A DNA stretch of 64,000 bases from Prosopocoilus inquinatus (lineage: Eukaryota > Arthropoda > Insecta > Coleoptera > Lucanidae), in contig CM069876.1 in NCBI GenBank assembly GCA_036172665.1, positions 39,835,001 to 39,899,000 on the forward strand, given 5' to 3'. Position 1 is the stretch's first letter; the number at the start of each line of letters is the position of its first letter. The translations under genes were made by a program, and so were the position numbers. The notes beneath the pieces are model-generated. The model saw only the letters and a program-made list of their open reading frames with translations. It searched no databases and had not been told where the DNA came from. This document shows, piece after piece, positions 1 through 12,239 of the stretch.

Positions 1-563
1 CACTGACAACAAATATTTTGCCCGCGCCCAAAGTACGAAAGGGCCCCATAATTGCGATTAAAGATTCTAATCTTAATCGCATCCCGAGCAATTATGATAA
101 TACTTTGGACAATTAGTATGCGCCAGTGCAAACATCTGTTTGGCCCGATAACGAGATGGCTCTTCTTAAGGGTAAACAACGGGGAAGAACAAAAAATCCA
201 CGATGTCGGGGAAGTATTTAAACGATAATATCATCGCTGAGTATTGTGGCTTGCGGACAGACAATCTGACGAGATTAAAGATCGCGAGCGGAAACTCCGT
301 GCGGTTTCTTTGTACACGAGAAATGAGTTCCGAGCGAATTTTCTAAGCTGCACACGTACGCCACTTTAATAACAACCCCGGCACGGCCATGTATTTCAAG
401 CAGAGTAAACATAAGGGTGGCCGAATTAAAATCGGCCACCTCCGAGGCAACCTTATTTATGTAATTGAAAGACTCTTGCGAACACAATGTGCATACATTT
501 ACGAAATAACAAGGAAAAATTGAAAGGAGGGGAGTTTTCCCATTTTTCCCCATAGTCATAATT
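1..563. other. Non-coding stretch, no gene seen
   Basis: I see no convincing exon here. A minus-strand open frame at 275-559 shows no recognisable domain and no splice context. Positions 417-441 contain a short perfect inverted repeat (GGTGGCCGA and TCGGCCACC, 7-nt spacer). The base composition is more balanced than in the neighbouring repeats, so this may be unique intronic or intergenic sequence. Confidence 0.5.
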
Positions 564-870
564 CATCGTCCTTTACTCCAGGGGTTAAATCAAAATAGAA
601 ATTTAATTTAGATGATGTTGGTTAGCATACAGGGTTTTATTGAAATTGAGACTTTTCAAAAAGATCATCATCCCAAACGTCAGGGGTTAAAGCAAAATAG
701 AAATTAAATTTAGATTATGTTCGATGATATACAGAGTTTTATTGAAATGGAGACTTTTCAGAAAGATCATCATTCCTTACGCCAGGGTTAAATCAAAATA
801 GAAATTTTATTTAGTTGATGTTGTTTGATATACAGGGTCTTACTGAAATTGAGACTTCTCAGACAGAAAG
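564..870. repeat. Tandem repeat, three ~103-bp units
   Basis: Three head-to-tail copies share the order 'caggggttaaa', 'caaaatagaaatt', 'tttagat/ttgatgtt', 'atacaggg', 'tttattgaaatt', 'gagacttttcag' and 'agatcatcat'. The landmark 'cagggtta' recurs near 579, 681 and 783, giving a period of about 103 bp. The copies differ by scattered substitutions, so the array is not recent. No coding potential. Confidence 0.8.
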
Positions 871-2249
871 CTACGTACCGACATACATTTGGTCAGAAAT
901 AAATCACTTTTAAATTAAATTTTAAACCAGAGAAATTGTTTTCTTTTTGAGCTGGAGACCGCTGAGATTTGAAGTGTGTAAAAAGAAGAAGCTCTGGTAT
1001 AAATAAACAGGTTGAGTATAGTTGAAGTTCCATGTTAATTAATTAAAAAGAAAAGACGGAAAATACTTTTAGGAAGCCTTAACCATACAATCTAAGTTAA
1101 TTGAAAGAGCAAACGTAAAAGTTATTGGAAGCGATCGCCGGCGCGGCGTCTTCCTGAAAGTCCTGCAATAAAAGCCATTTCACGTGGGAGATTGAGGTGA
1201 CGCGGATGCGGAACTAATACCTCGTTTGTATCGATTTTAATCCGACGATGATCTCAAAATGAAGCAAGCCAAGCCCCCGGACTAAGAATTATTTAATGAA
1301 GGTCGAAGGATGACGGGAATGCTGCAGCGAGTTTTATTAACGGCGATGGCAGGTTTGTCCGACGCTGTGTTATGTACTTTTGGTTTTATTAAGTCTTCGC
1401 CTAGAAGCACTTAGCGAGATCGGAGGACACGATAACGAGTTTCATAGACGACGACAAAAAAAAGGAGATTTTCTTTCGGAGCTGCGGGATTCAGAAGTGG
1501 GATTGTTTTTACGCAAGTCCTCTTGGCCAATCAAATCAAATCACTGCGAACGAAAAACCGATGTGAATTAAATTTTTCCGCCCAATCTTTCTGCTGTTGG
1601 GCGTCGACCATGGCTGCAAGTAGTCAATTTGGTGGGCCGTCAGATGGCCGACCGTTGTCCAGGTCAATGCGTCCGGCTTGTCCGGACGAAAACGTGGTCC
1701 AAATATTATTATGCGGCGATGGCGACCTAATAAAATTCCTTTCTGCTTGGCGATTCTGATCTTGCGTGCTCGCGTTAATATGTACCTATTGGGGCACGTA
1801 TGAAATTTAAATGCTAGTTTAATATACCACCATAAACCCCTCTTGAAAATATTACGTTTATAAAAATTTTGAACAAAACCGCGTAATACTTGTGTAATCA
1901 ATCATAAGGCGTGGTTAAATTTAACAAAAAATTGGAATAAAACGATGTAAGAGTGTCACGTTTGAAAAATCATTTTCTAAATTAGTTTTATTTTTTGGCT
2001 TTTACACAAAATTCAACAAGCGTATTTTATCGTTTAGTTGCAGTTCACAGGTGCGGTTATTGACACGGATTTAGCATGGATTGATCGACGGCGGTGCATC
2101 GTCCGCTTACGTTGCAAATCTAGTCTCCTGGGTTAAAAAATGTAAGGGAATTCATGTCTCCTTACTTGCACTGCATCGGCGGATTTAATTTTTATTAGAT
2201 AACAATTAAGGCTTTCGCTTTTTAACTGTTTTCGCGGGACGCTGTCTTT
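871..2249. other. Non-coding stretch, no gene seen
   Basis: No exon, RNA gene or clear repeat is recognised. Open frames here are short and overlap on both strands. A 25-bp motif around 1890-1920 ('caatcataaggcgtgg') recurs near 3995-4012, so at least one short dispersed repeat is present. A GC-rich patch at 1128-1150 contains 'cgatcgccggcgcggcg'. Confidence 0.4.
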
Positions 2250-3600
2250 TTGAAATTCGTCCTTCGACCCAAACTTTTACAAAAATGCACTTTGTGGTGT
2301 AATGGACGCGTTTTCTTTTTTTTATTAAGTTTAGGGGTGGCCAGCCTCAATACTTACCCGAAACTCTTTCGCCCTGTACAACACGAAACCACCGCCCGTT
2401 TTATAGAAAACCCAACTTGCTTCTTTGAACCAACGAGCCACTGTGGAAAGCGATTTTCTTGTTCGGTAGCTGGTTTGAATTAAAAGCCAAAAATATACTT
2501 TCAACGGTGCTTTCCTCGATAAGTCGAAACAGTGCCGTTTTAGTTGCCTGAAGATTGTTAAATTTTTTCCGTTTCGTTGTCTCTCTGCTTACGAGGATGT
2601 CCTCTCCGGAATTTTTAATAAAAATAAAGAGTGAACTTAAAACTTAGTAAAGAGAAGAGAACGGTAATTTTAACAAATCTATTAACAGAAATACCAAAGG
2701 AATCATCGCAAAAAGAATAACAAAACAAGTGGTAGTCTATAAAGATAGTCTATTTATAGTCTATAAAATAAATCTTTTAGTTCTTGCTCGTGAGAATAAA
2801 TAATAAATAATAATATTTCCGAAACGTTACATTTTTAGCTCTTTTTTAAAAGTATTTTTATTTGTTTCATATTTTTCTCTTATACAAGGAAACAAAACTT
2901 TACAAAAATGAAATGATAAAAAGGGAGAGAGAGAGCGATTGCAGTGATTAGTTTTTAAGCGGTATCTTAGCTCACCAAACTGAATCGAATAAATTTTCTT
3001 CTCGTGATCCAAAGATTAAGGAAGCATAATGATTTTATATAAAACAAATGATAAACTTTGTTCGGAACGAGCTCAGATACGCTAAAAGAAATACTTCGCG
3101 GGAAAAGCTTTTGCCTTCCGTTCACGAATTTCAAACTTGCTGAATTTAACAAAAGAAAATTAGATCTAAATTCAATTTAGAATCGTCCGATACGAGAAAG
3201 AGACCCGATCATTTCTCTGAAGCTGAAGAGGTCTGCGAATTAACAAATTGTTAATAACGTTGTTTATGTACTATCTCGCGATTCCACTCTCTGTGACGAG
3301 CTTCTACTCTAGACGCTTCCAATACCTAGATGGCGTAACCATATCATTTTGCGCTGCCTATCCGAGCTTCCCACGGGCTTCAGACCGAAGTATGGGATGC
3401 TGAATCGACAGAACGTTCCAGATTAAATAGAAAATGAAACATAAAGATTTTTTTTACCGTGGAAGGACTGTCGAAGCGGATCCCACACGATGCTTATTAT
3501 CTACTTGATACAGAAATGAAATTAAATATTTTTTACTTTATATGTATTGAAATGTTCGAATTCTTACAGTGGCATCCGGCATAAAAGGTGCAGTTAGTAA
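2250..3600. repeat. Dispersed ~1.3-kb repeat, copy A
   Basis: This segment is collinear with 16310-17830. Shared landmarks, in order, are 'acccgaaactctttcgccct' (16310 copy: acccgaaactcttttgccct), 'aacgagccac', 'gcgattttcttgttcggtagct', 'gataaaaagggagagagaga', 'gcagtgattagttttt', 'aaagcttttgc..tccgtt' and 'ttcttacagtgg'. Identity is moderate with many indels, so both copies are old. No open frame is conserved between them. It is probably a non-autonomous transposable element or internal part of one, class unknown. Confidence 0.7.
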
Positions 3601-5319
3601 ATGCATGGAAGTCATTAATTGATGGGACTCATTAATTGACAGACAGTAGTCAGGTTTTTTGTAAAAATTAAATCGTGTTGTGGTCCTCGGATGTAAGAGC
3701 CAGAGTACATAATCGGTAATAAGAAACTTTATTTATTTTATGCCAAGCAAGCCAGTGACTCTCTCTATCTCTCTCTTAGTCGTTGAATTAAAGGAAAACG
3801 GAGTATTCTACAATATAAAATGCAATAATGAATTAGATTTCCTGAATTCGCGAATATGAACTAATTACTCGTTTAATTAGGGAAAGGCAATTAATATTTA
3901 CTATTAATATTTATAATTTAATTAAAAAGAAAATATATATAAACTTTTGAAATCGTGACATGGTGGAGATGCCAATTCGTGACAACAGTTGTGTAACCAA
4001 TCATAAGGCGTGGCAATGCAGGTTAAATAAACGACGAAGATGATGTCAGGGAGGGATAAGACGGAATGAGGGAATGACTATAAATTAAAAACCATCCGCC
4101 ATTTATACATCGTGTATAGTAGGAATAATTAAAAGTTTTAATGATCTTGGCAAAGCAAAATTAACATATTAATCAAAACGAATTAATTTCGTGGTTGAAT
4201 ACGGGCTTCATTCTTTGTTGTTCTTTGTTCTAATCTCCCCGGACTTTGACAAATAAATTAAATTGTTTTTTAATTAAGAAAAAGCGCTCCGCACGACGTC
4301 GATTGAATCAACATGAAAACGGACGAATCCGAGCCCCGATTTCAGAACATTTATTTCACGAATCTGACGTCGAGGCTTTTCACGGCGAACACGTCCAACT
4401 TTTAACACGGTTACCTCGGAAGATTGGAAGGCTTTCTGATTTCATCGATTACGAACTTAACGGACTGTGCTGCTTGCTTGTTTTATTTCTTGATTTCCAA
4501 CACAAAGAAAACAGAAAAATATTTGCTTGCTTTCATAATAGATGATAATAACAAAACCGTGGAGGAAAACTGATCGGCTGCATCGTCATTAATTTCAATC
4601 AAAGCTTCCTTTCGTTCGCGTTACCAAATAAACACTCTCATTATAAACAATTACGGTTCTACCACAAACTGACTCTGTGGCATTGTATTATGGAGGTGGC
4701 CGTAATTGTACGGGGGCTAACGTTGGGGGCTCTGATGGCGTTTTGTGTGCGTGTACAATGCGAAATCATCAATAACTCGTAACCACCTAGCTCGCTCATG
4801 TACACATTATATCTTATTGTTCGTCAGGTCGTTTGGGGCGTTTAGGCTTACGATCTTCCTCTTCCTCAAAACTGATCTGTTGCATAATTTATAGGCGGGT
4901 GTAATGGATCGCTTCTCCTCATCTCAAAAATTCTGATTCTAAAGAATAGCATACAACCCCCTACAAAAGCACGAGTTAGATAATTACATATGTATAATTC
5001 CATGCTCACCAAAGCTGATCTGGTTGGTTCAACCAATTTTGTAAAACAAGGACAGAATGGATATGAAACAAGCAATCATCAAGAAGGGTGGCTCATAATA
5101 TCAAAAAGCACTGATTTAATAAGTACACACATCCTTATAAATCAGTTAAATCAACTTGACACCCTCTTAATTTATTGAGAATGCTATCAGAATGTAGCAG
5201 CTCTTTAGGATGATGCGACTGGAAAAGCGTATTTGGAATTTATTCGTATCGCGGTGCCAGAATTGCTTAACCTGCGGTATTTCAGTTGGGTTTGGAAATA
5301 GATGGATAGTGTGCTGTGT
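3601..5319. other. AT-rich non-coding stretch
   Basis: No gene or RNA is recognised. A 'caatcataaggcgtgg' motif at about 3997-4012 repeats the one near 1897. Open frames at 4246-4545 and 4866-5178 have no domain signature, lie on both strands and look like chance. Confidence 0.4.
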
Positions 5320-5477
5320 ATCAGGCGACGAAATTTTTTAACACGAATTTGTAAGGAACGACTCTATCGTCTTTTCTTATTACCAGGGAAAAGAATTTGC
5401 ACCACTTACTGTTGGACGTTTTCTACGTCGAATTTTCTTTCCGTAACACTGACCCATCCAATTGTTATTGAGTGGAA
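5320..5477. repeat. Local duplication (copy 1) with truncated MITE
   Basis: This matches 5981-6149, offset about 661 bp: 'tcaggcg(a/c)cgaaat', 'aacacgaatttgtaag', 'cttttcttattacca'. From 5383 it includes the first ~95 bp of the CCAGGGAAAAGAATT family MITE, but the 3' half of that element is missing here while it is present in copy 2. The flank and the element were therefore duplicated together, followed by loss of the distal half in this copy. Confidence 0.75.
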
Positions 5478-5980
5478 TTTGAACTAAATATAACTAAATT
5501 AAGTTGGGTTGACCTTGAATTTTTAAGTAGAATCAACTTGAGGTCAGTTGGGTTGGGTTGTCCTTGAGGTTGATTGAATTTAAACTTAATTGATTTCTAT
5601 CTTTGAATATCTTTTAATTTTTTTACTTAGGTTGGATAGTTAGGTCAAGTTTAGTTAGCTGGGTTGTCCTTGCTTATGTTGAATTTTATTTGTGACTGAA
5701 TCTTGATATTTTCTTTTTGATTTAAATTAGTTTGAAATCTAATTTCTTATTCTTCGCTCGGCTAGGCATAGTCAAATTCAATGTGGTCAAGTTGACTTTG
5801 GCCTGATTTAATTATTGCTGCGTTTTGCTATATTCTCTTGATTCGAACTGATCGAACAGAATTCGGTTAATTTGGGTAGACCTTGAAATTTTATTTTTTA
5901 ATTTAAGCTTGTCTTATTTTTTATCGTTAAACTATTGTATACGAGATCGGTTGAGGCCTCCTTGGGGCTGGTTGAACTTG
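5478..5980. repeat. T-rich degenerate repeat ('gttgaccttgaa' type), segment 1
   Basis: Recurring short phrases such as 'gggttg(a/t)ccttga', 'gaatttaaacttaatt', 'gttggatagtta' and 'tttaattattgctgc' occur in the same order as in 7380-9059. This marks a degenerate long-period tandem family. The strand is strongly T-biased. No coding potential. Confidence 0.7.
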
Positions 5981-6149
5981 ATCAGGCGCCGAAATTTTTG
6001 AACACGAATTTGTAAGAAACGACTCTATTGTCTTTTCTTATTACCATGGAAAAGAATTCCAACCACTTACTGTTGGACGCTTTTTACGCCGAATGTAGTA
6101 CTATTATTCTTTCCGTGACACCGACACATCGAATTGTTATTGAGTGGAA
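5981..6149. repeat. Local duplication (copy 2)
   Basis: This is the second copy of the 5320-5477 segment. It continues into a complete MITE, so it keeps the distal half that copy 1 lacks. An 11-bp length difference inside the MITE shifts the offset from 661 to 672. Confidence 0.75.
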
Positions 6150-6276
6150 GATGAGGGAGTGCAATGCAAGCGTCCGTATTTCTCAGAAATTGATGTGGGC
6201 GAGGCTAATACAGTCCCAAAATTATATTTTCGTACCGTTCGTTCGTGTAATAAATGGCACGAATTCTTTTCCCTGC
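6044..6276. mobile_element. MITE of the CCAGGG...CCCTGG family (copy at 6.0 kb)
   Basis: Terminal inverted repeats read CCATGGAAAAGAATTCC on the left and, on the right, GAATTCTTTTCCCTGC. The 6 bp outside are TTATTA on the left and CTATTA on the right, one mismatch. Internal sequence is shared with the copies at 30.5 and 51.6 kb ('gaattgttatt', 'tacagtcc', 'taccgttcg'). It has no transposase and is non-autonomous. Confidence 0.8.
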
Positions 6277-6282
6277 CTATTA

Positions 6283-7379
6283 CGTTATAATCAGTGTTGG
6301 GATTATTTACATATATAATTTGATTGAATATTTTATTTAGATAATAATTTCTTCCATCCATTATCTTTTATCTAGATAAGTTATCCTATCTGAATCACAG
6401 GTACTGGAAACAGATAATAGCAACTACGCAATGACCTCCCACGTAACAATTTCTTGTTCTACTTTTATTAATAAGCAGGTAGCAATTAATTTTTTATGTA
6501 CGTAGTATAAATTTCGCAGATTTGAAATGAGTTTTCCGTGGACGCCGCAGACGTCTCATTTAATTTATCACTAACAATCGGAGTCACATATTCTAACGTC
6601 ATTGGAAAAGGGACGAGTGGCTTGTTTATGTAAAAAAACAATATTTTCAATTTGCTTTTATTGCGCATTCTTTTTTATAATCATTGACTTACTCGAGTTT
6701 TTTACAACGACGTAGATGGAGTACTTCGTTCATATGATGACGTCGACGTATGTGATTCCAATCATTATGTATTTACTAATATACGAATATTTAAATACGC
6801 TTTGTAGGCTATGAGGCGACGGCCAGTAAATTGTAATAAAAAAGGTGCTGAGAGAAGAAACAAAAAACAAAAGAAAATAATTATAAAGGACCGTCGCATC
6901 GATTTTAAAAAGTAATCTCGTCAACAAGAAAAGAAAAGAATGCAATCGAAATTCTAGCAACTATAAGTAAATAAAATTGACGATAATTGATAAAATTGAT
7001 ATATTGTCAATTTCCTATATAAAGGTATATTTTTTTAATTAATTTTCTTCTAAATGCACATTTCAATTGTTCTAAAAAAAGAAGATAAAACAAACGAAAA
7101 ACTATTGGATTGAGGACGAATTCCGTCCCAAAAACTATAAAAAAATAATCGAAATTCTAAGAAGCTTAATTTTTTTGTTAAAAAATACATATTTGCAAAA
7201 TAAAACAAAATTAATAAATAACTGGGCAATTAACTTTTGCCTTCGTGATTCTTTTGTCCTGACTCCGCCCTTTCTTGAGATTCGACAAGACGATCGATGT
7301 GCACTTACAGCTTTTCTACTACTTTGCACTCTACCGAGAAAAAGTATAGTGCAAAGCTCCTCTTAAGTTTCCAGACTTA
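6283..7379. other. AT-rich non-coding stretch
   Basis: No gene, RNA or repeat is recognised. Several short open frames on both strands reflect low GC content only. Confidence 0.4.
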
Positions 7380-9059
7380 AAAAGTAATGTCGTTGCGTTT
7401 TGATGAACTAGAGCTTTTTTAAAATTAAAAGATTTAATGATGTTTTTGACTTTTCTGGTTCGACCTAGGTTTACTTTGCTTAAGATGGACTTAATTTCTA
7501 AGTGATTTTTGTTTTTTTTTTTTTTGTTTAAGTTACTATTTTTTTTGTTCTTGCTCGGTTAGACGAGTTTGATTGAATTTGGTAAACCTGAACTTGAGAT
7601 TGCTCAAGTTTAATTTTTACTGCTTTAATTTATTATTTTGTTTTTTTCTTGATTAGTTTTGATTTTTAATTTTTTTGATTTATTTGATTTTTAATTTTTG
7701 ACTTGGATTGAATAGAACGGGTTGACCTTGAATTTTTGAGGAGAATCAAGTTGAATTTAAACTTAATTTATTTTTTACCTTTGAAAATTTTTATAATCTT
7801 TAATTTCTTACATGGGTTGGATAGTTTAGTTGGATTTGTTTGACCTTGAACTTAATTTCTGACTGAATTTTGATATTTTCTTTTCGGTTTAAGTTGGTTT
7901 AATTACTAATTTTTGAACTTTAGAGTCAAGTTGAACTTGGTCGAACTGACCTTGAGATTGGTCGGATTTAATTATTGCTGCTTTTTAATCTTCATTTGCT
8001 TTTGATTTAATTGATGTGTAATTATTTTCTCTTGATTTCTTTAATTCTTAGTTTCTTTTCTCTAAATTTTTTTTAAATTGTTTACTTGGATTGATTGAAT
8101 AGAATTATGTTAAATTAGGTTGACCTTGAATATTTTTTAAATTTAATCCAGTTTTATTTTTTTAACCTTTTACTATTATTTTTTCAATCTTTTTTGTATA
8201 GTCGAATAGAGTCAAGCTGTTGAGTTCAATTGAGTTGGATTGGCCTTGAGGCTAGTTAATTGATTTTCTCTTTTAATATTTTTTATAATTTCAAGTTTTT
8301 TTTTTACCTGGGTTGGATGCTTAGATCGAGTTTAGTTGGATTGGGTTGACCTTGCTTTTGTCGAACTTTACTTCTGATTGAATCTGGATTTGTTTTGGTT
8401 TAAATTTGCTTAATTTCTATTTTTTTATTCTTTGCTCCATTAGGCAGAGTTGAATTTAGTCGAGCTGACCTTGAGATTGGTCGGACTTAATTGTGGTTGC
8501 CTTTAAACTGTTCTTTTTGCTTTTAATTTCTTTGATTTTTAATCTTTTTCTCTTGATTTCTTTAATTTTTAATTGTTTTTAGATTTTTTAATTTTTAATT
8601 GTTTACTTGGATTCATTGAACAGAATTAGGTTAAATTAGGTTGACTTTGAATTTCTAAAAAACTCAATCTTGTATCTTTTTTGCTTTTGACTTTTCTCTG
8701 TTTTAAATTTTAATATTTTTGCATGGGTTGAGTAAAGTCGAGTTCAGTCGGGTTGAATTGACCTTGAGATTAATTGAACTTAAACTTAACTGATTTTTTC
8801 TTTTAAAATGTTTTACAGTTTTTAATTTTTTACCTACACTTGAATAGTGTATAGCATGAGTTTAATCGGATTCGGTTGACTTTTAAAATTATTTTGGATG
8901 TTTCAATTTTGTTCGCATTTAATTTCACTAATCTTTAATATTTTTCTCAGTCAATCGGAGTAAAGTTAGGGGTTGACTTTGAGATTGGTTGGACTTACTT
9001 TTAACTGAATTTTATTTCATAAATTTTATTTCATTATTAATACTTTTTTATTGGTTAAA
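7380..9059. repeat. T-rich degenerate repeat, segment 2
   Basis: About 1.7 kb of phrases such as 'ttgaccttgagattggtcgga', 'gaatagaatta.gttaaattagg' and 'taattattgctgc' recur. One pair of equivalent positions (about 8093 and 8611) is about 0.52 kb apart, suggesting a higher-order period near 0.5 kb built from ~100-bp sub-repeats. The reverse complement family is at 47.54-48.57 kb. The phrase 'ttgaccttgagatt' is also shared with the 203-bp array at 12.2-13.8 kb, so the families may be related. Confidence 0.7.
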
Positions 9060-9190
9060 AAGTCTGTTTTATTTTTTTCCCCTTTCTTGCTTTGGTGGAT
9101 TTAAGTTTACCTTGAGATTGGCGTGGGCTTCATTTTAATTGAAATTAAAATTCAATAATTTTTCCCCAGGTTTAATACTCGATAATACTT
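9060..9190. repeat. Single partial unit of the 203-bp array family
   Basis: This reads 'tttcttgctttggtggattt', 'ttaccttgagattgg', 'tgggcttcattttaattg', 'aattcaataatttttcccc' and 'tttaatactcg', matching the 5' two thirds of the units in 12240-13800. It is separated from that array by 3 kb that contains the Ddr exon and other sequence. Confidence 0.75.
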
Positions 9191-10483
9191 GATAATAAAA
9201 TTCATTAAAAATCCGTCTGATAAATTTCAACGGACAAGAGAAACTGCTTCGATTAACTTGTCATACAGCATCTTGTACATGCGTATATTATATATTTTTT
9301 ATATTTATTTTTGTTATCTTTTATTTTCATCTAGATATACGCAAAATATTTTTTGCCTATTACCTAGAGTTTCCACAATTTTATCTATTGTCTGTTATAT
9401 AAGATAAATTATTGACACTGACTATAACTGAAGGCACACTTTCTCACATGCATGTTAAAGAGGTTGCAAAGTGCAACGTCCATCCATATCTGCATTTGCT
9501 TATTTATAATTCACAATGCGGATGAAACTTTTAAAACCAAATCGATGATCGGTTCGTTTGAATTCGAAATTATTCGCAGTTGTTTCAGGAAACGTTAATA
9601 ATTAACGCGGCCTGCTTCTTCTGCCTGATAATTACCACGTCGGGATCGCATCTATTATTCACCGATGAAAAGCAGTAAGTGGCGGTCGGGAAATAAATCA
9701 CCGATAACGCCTTATAAATATCATATTTCGCCGTCGACTTATTCAAATGGGTTATTCGAATCAGAAGTTCCGCTTTCAAAGTTAGACCTACTTTTAAAAC
9801 GCATAGACATTCTCTTTGTTTCTTATTATAATCACAAAGCACACACTCACATTTGTAAAATAAATTAATAACTAAAAAAAATAAATAAATAATTAAAATA
9901 TATAGGGCGTCACCGAACTCGAGTCTTTCATTAAAACACTTTATAATATTTGTATTGTAAGTAAGTATTTGCAGTTTACAAACCGATCTATTTAGTATTA
10001 TAACATAAAATACGTAATTTATAATAGAAAAAAATGTCATTATGTTAATGAAAATTGCATGTTCTACATCAGTCATGCCACGTTATTTGTACTCTAAGCA
10101 AACATTCTTGATTGCATAGGTAGTTAAAACTAAAAGCTTTTTTCCAACCGCTTAATCACAAATATGAAAAGTGAATGAAATATTCCCCGTCCATCACGCA
10201 CACACACACACACACACATGCAGCCGTAAATTCCGATCGTGAATTACTTTTGCACGTTTTCGTTTTACATATCAATCCGGCCGATCAGCGCGCAAACACT
10301 AAAGCAGCACCCGGCATCGTTTTTTGCCTTCCGACATTAAACAAATAAATTATTCTGCTGCGATTCGCGTGCACGGAACTTCATTTGCGGAGTTCATTTA
10401 TCGATTCTTTCGTTTTCGGCCCGTCTGCGCTCGCCCTAAATTAACAGATCAAGCGGAAGGCAAATATTTGCGGAAGGACTCAC
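9191..10483. other. Intronic stretch left of the Ddr exon
   Basis: No further coding exon of Ddr is recognised to the left of 10484, so the next intron exceeds 10.4 kb within the window. A (CA)n microsatellite lies at about 10197-10218. The minus-strand open frame 9585-10076 has the composition of AT-rich chance sequence and no motif I know. Confidence 0.45.
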
Positions 10484-10715
10484 CTGTTTACCATCCCAGC
10501 GCTTGTACTCCTTCCATTCTTGCAGGCCTGGACGCCAATATTCCACCGTGTATTCTTCCGCGTATTCCTGTCCTCTTCCTCGGTCGTAGCGTCCTTGGGT
10601 TTGTACGCCTGTTATCATGTGTACTTCGCCAAGGTCTACTTGGAGGTATTCTCTGATCCCTCTTTCTACTTGTTGCTTGGGACACCAACCACCTCCTGCC
10701 TTTTCAACACGTAAT
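10484..10715 (-). CDS. Ddr: Ddr (discoidin-domain receptor) internal exon, second discoidin-domain exon in window
   Basis: This exon encodes 77 complete codons plus the last base of a split codon. It continues the F5/8 type C (discoidin) domain of a DDR1/DDR2-type receptor tyrosine kinase, which in animals binds fibrillar collagen at the cell surface. Visible landmarks are GGGWCP, EYLQVDLGEVH, TQGRYDRGRG, EYTVEYWRPG and RWDGKQ. These align to vertebrate DDR discoidin domains through the WCP, LQ-DL and TQGR blocks. The acceptor (minus strand) is tttatttcag followed by A-TTA-CGT; the donor is AAACAG followed by GTGAGT. The single leading A completes an Arg codon begun by the exon at 29230-29332, and the 3' end is in phase 0. 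The equivalents of DDR2 Arg105 and Glu113 are kept (QGR, QEY). The membrane, juxtamembrane and kinase parts are not in the window. The symbol is by family; orthology to Drosophila Ddr is inferred. Confidence 0.93.
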
Positions 10716-11024
10716 CTGAAATAAATAATATATATTTTTTTAATAAAAGAAACTTCAAAGCATAAAAATTCCACAATTCATAGTCAAGTTCGGGACAAGT
10801 ACAGCGCTTTAAATTGTAATAAAGTACAAGAGGAAAAGTAATTTAATTTACTGTACTTTACCATCGACTCGGACAGGTAAATTGTGGAGCTGCCTCTTAT
10901 ACCACTATAGACCTAAGTAATTATTTTTTCTTCGACCCTTTATGAAAAGACACTTTTTCTACGCTCGTCGTACCTCAACCCCACTCGTGCTACAATAAGC
11001 CTTCTTGTAAAACTTGTGTAATAA

Positions 11025-11210
11025 TCAGGGAAAAGAATTCAAGCCACTTGTTTTGCAAACAATACGAAAATTATTACTCGGACTGCACATTGCACTTCTT
11101 CCCCTCCTACTCATCAATAACAATTCGATGTATCGGAGTCGCGGAATCAAAAAGTACATTCGACGTAAAAAATATTTGATATACTAAGTGGCCTGAATTA
11201 TTTTCCCTGG
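11025..11210. mobile_element. MITE of the CCAGGG...CCCTGG family (copy at 11.0 kb)
   Basis: This is a 186-bp element. The left end is TCAGGGAAAAGAATTC and the right end is GAATTATTTTCCCTGG. A perfect 6-bp duplication TAATAA lies at 11019-11024 and 11211-11216. The next internal blocks are 'aagccactt' and 'aagtggcc', also inverted. The interior differs from the copies at 6.0 and 51.6 kb in orientation. Confidence 0.88.
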
Positions 11211-11576
11211 TAATAATATACTACTTTTGTGACGTCCCAGTAACCGAACACTTTATTTCCTTCACTAGTGAGGAAAAATCTCATAACGTTAACTTTCGTC
11301 ACTAGAGACAAAAGTAAATCCTATCAGTCTAGTTGCCTCCTGTCGCTGTATTGCACAGCTGTATCGCGTCATTATTAAATGTCAGTTTGTGCTGTTCGTC
11401 GTAGCTTCATTATGATTTCTGGTTCAGAAAGTGGTTTAGATCTTCCCAATACTCCACCAAAAATAGTACATACATTTTCTTAAGCTCGCGAACATTATCA
11501 AACTCGGCTTCGCCTCGCCTGGTAAACTGTTGTCTCGCTCAAAAAAATGTCACTTTTGTCACTCGCTTAACAATAT

Positions 11577-12125
11577 ACTATAGTAGTGTAAGGATTCAAA
11601 TTTACTAACGGTATGCAAAAACAAGAAATAATTTAATCTGATTTATCATCCCGGTCTAAGACGAAGCTTTCGTTGAACACTTGCGAGAGATGTCATGTAC
11701 TATGTGAAATAGGAGCCGCGATACATGTGACAATGGCTCAATTTGTTGCACATTACAAGAATGCTGACACAGCTGTTTATGTTCAAGTCTGTAACACCGC
11801 ACCATCTAGTGGGGAAAAGTGTGATGAATGGACGCTCTGATTTTAGCGGGAAATAAGGATTTATGGATTTAAGGATGTAGTGTAAAGATCAGGATTTTCT
11901 AACGGTATGCAAAAGCAAAAAAGAATTGAATCTTATTTCTTATGTCAGTCTAAGACGAAGCTTTCGTTAAACACTTGAGAGAAATGTCATGTACTAAGTG
12001 AAATAAGAGCCATTTTCCGATGTACGTGCGTCGGAATTCGAAAAACAACGCCAACCGGAATGTCGGTGCCATCTAGCGAAGAAAAGTGTGTTGGAGGAAC
12101 GCTTGGATTTTAGCGGAAACAACAT
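11577..12125. repeat. Two tandem ~300-bp units
   Basis: The unit starting near 11577 ('tagtgtaaggat') repeats near 11877 ('tagtgtaaagat'). Shared landmarks are 'ctaacggtatgcaaaa', 'gtctaagacgaagctttcgt', 'gaa(a)tgtcatgtacta.gtg', 'gccatctag' and 'gaaaagtgtg...ttttagcgg'. Divergence is about 15-20% with indels. No coding potential was recognised. Confidence 0.75.
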
Positions 12126-12239
12126 GTGACCGGAATCCATACAAACATTTGAACTGCGCTCAGTTTTTCCTTAGTGGATTCTAAAGCTTAAGAAATCAGA
12201 TGTCTTATCTCGATACCAAGTGTTTCAAGACTTAATTCC

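Noticed and set aside
1536..1901. 121-codon minus-strand open frame
   Set aside because: No recognisable domain or splice sites; overlapping open frames on the other strand show the region is just low in stops.
9585..10076. 163-codon minus-strand open frame
   Set aside because: Tyr/Ile/Asn-rich composition expected from AT-rich DNA, no domain, and no match to the next expected part of the discoidin domain.
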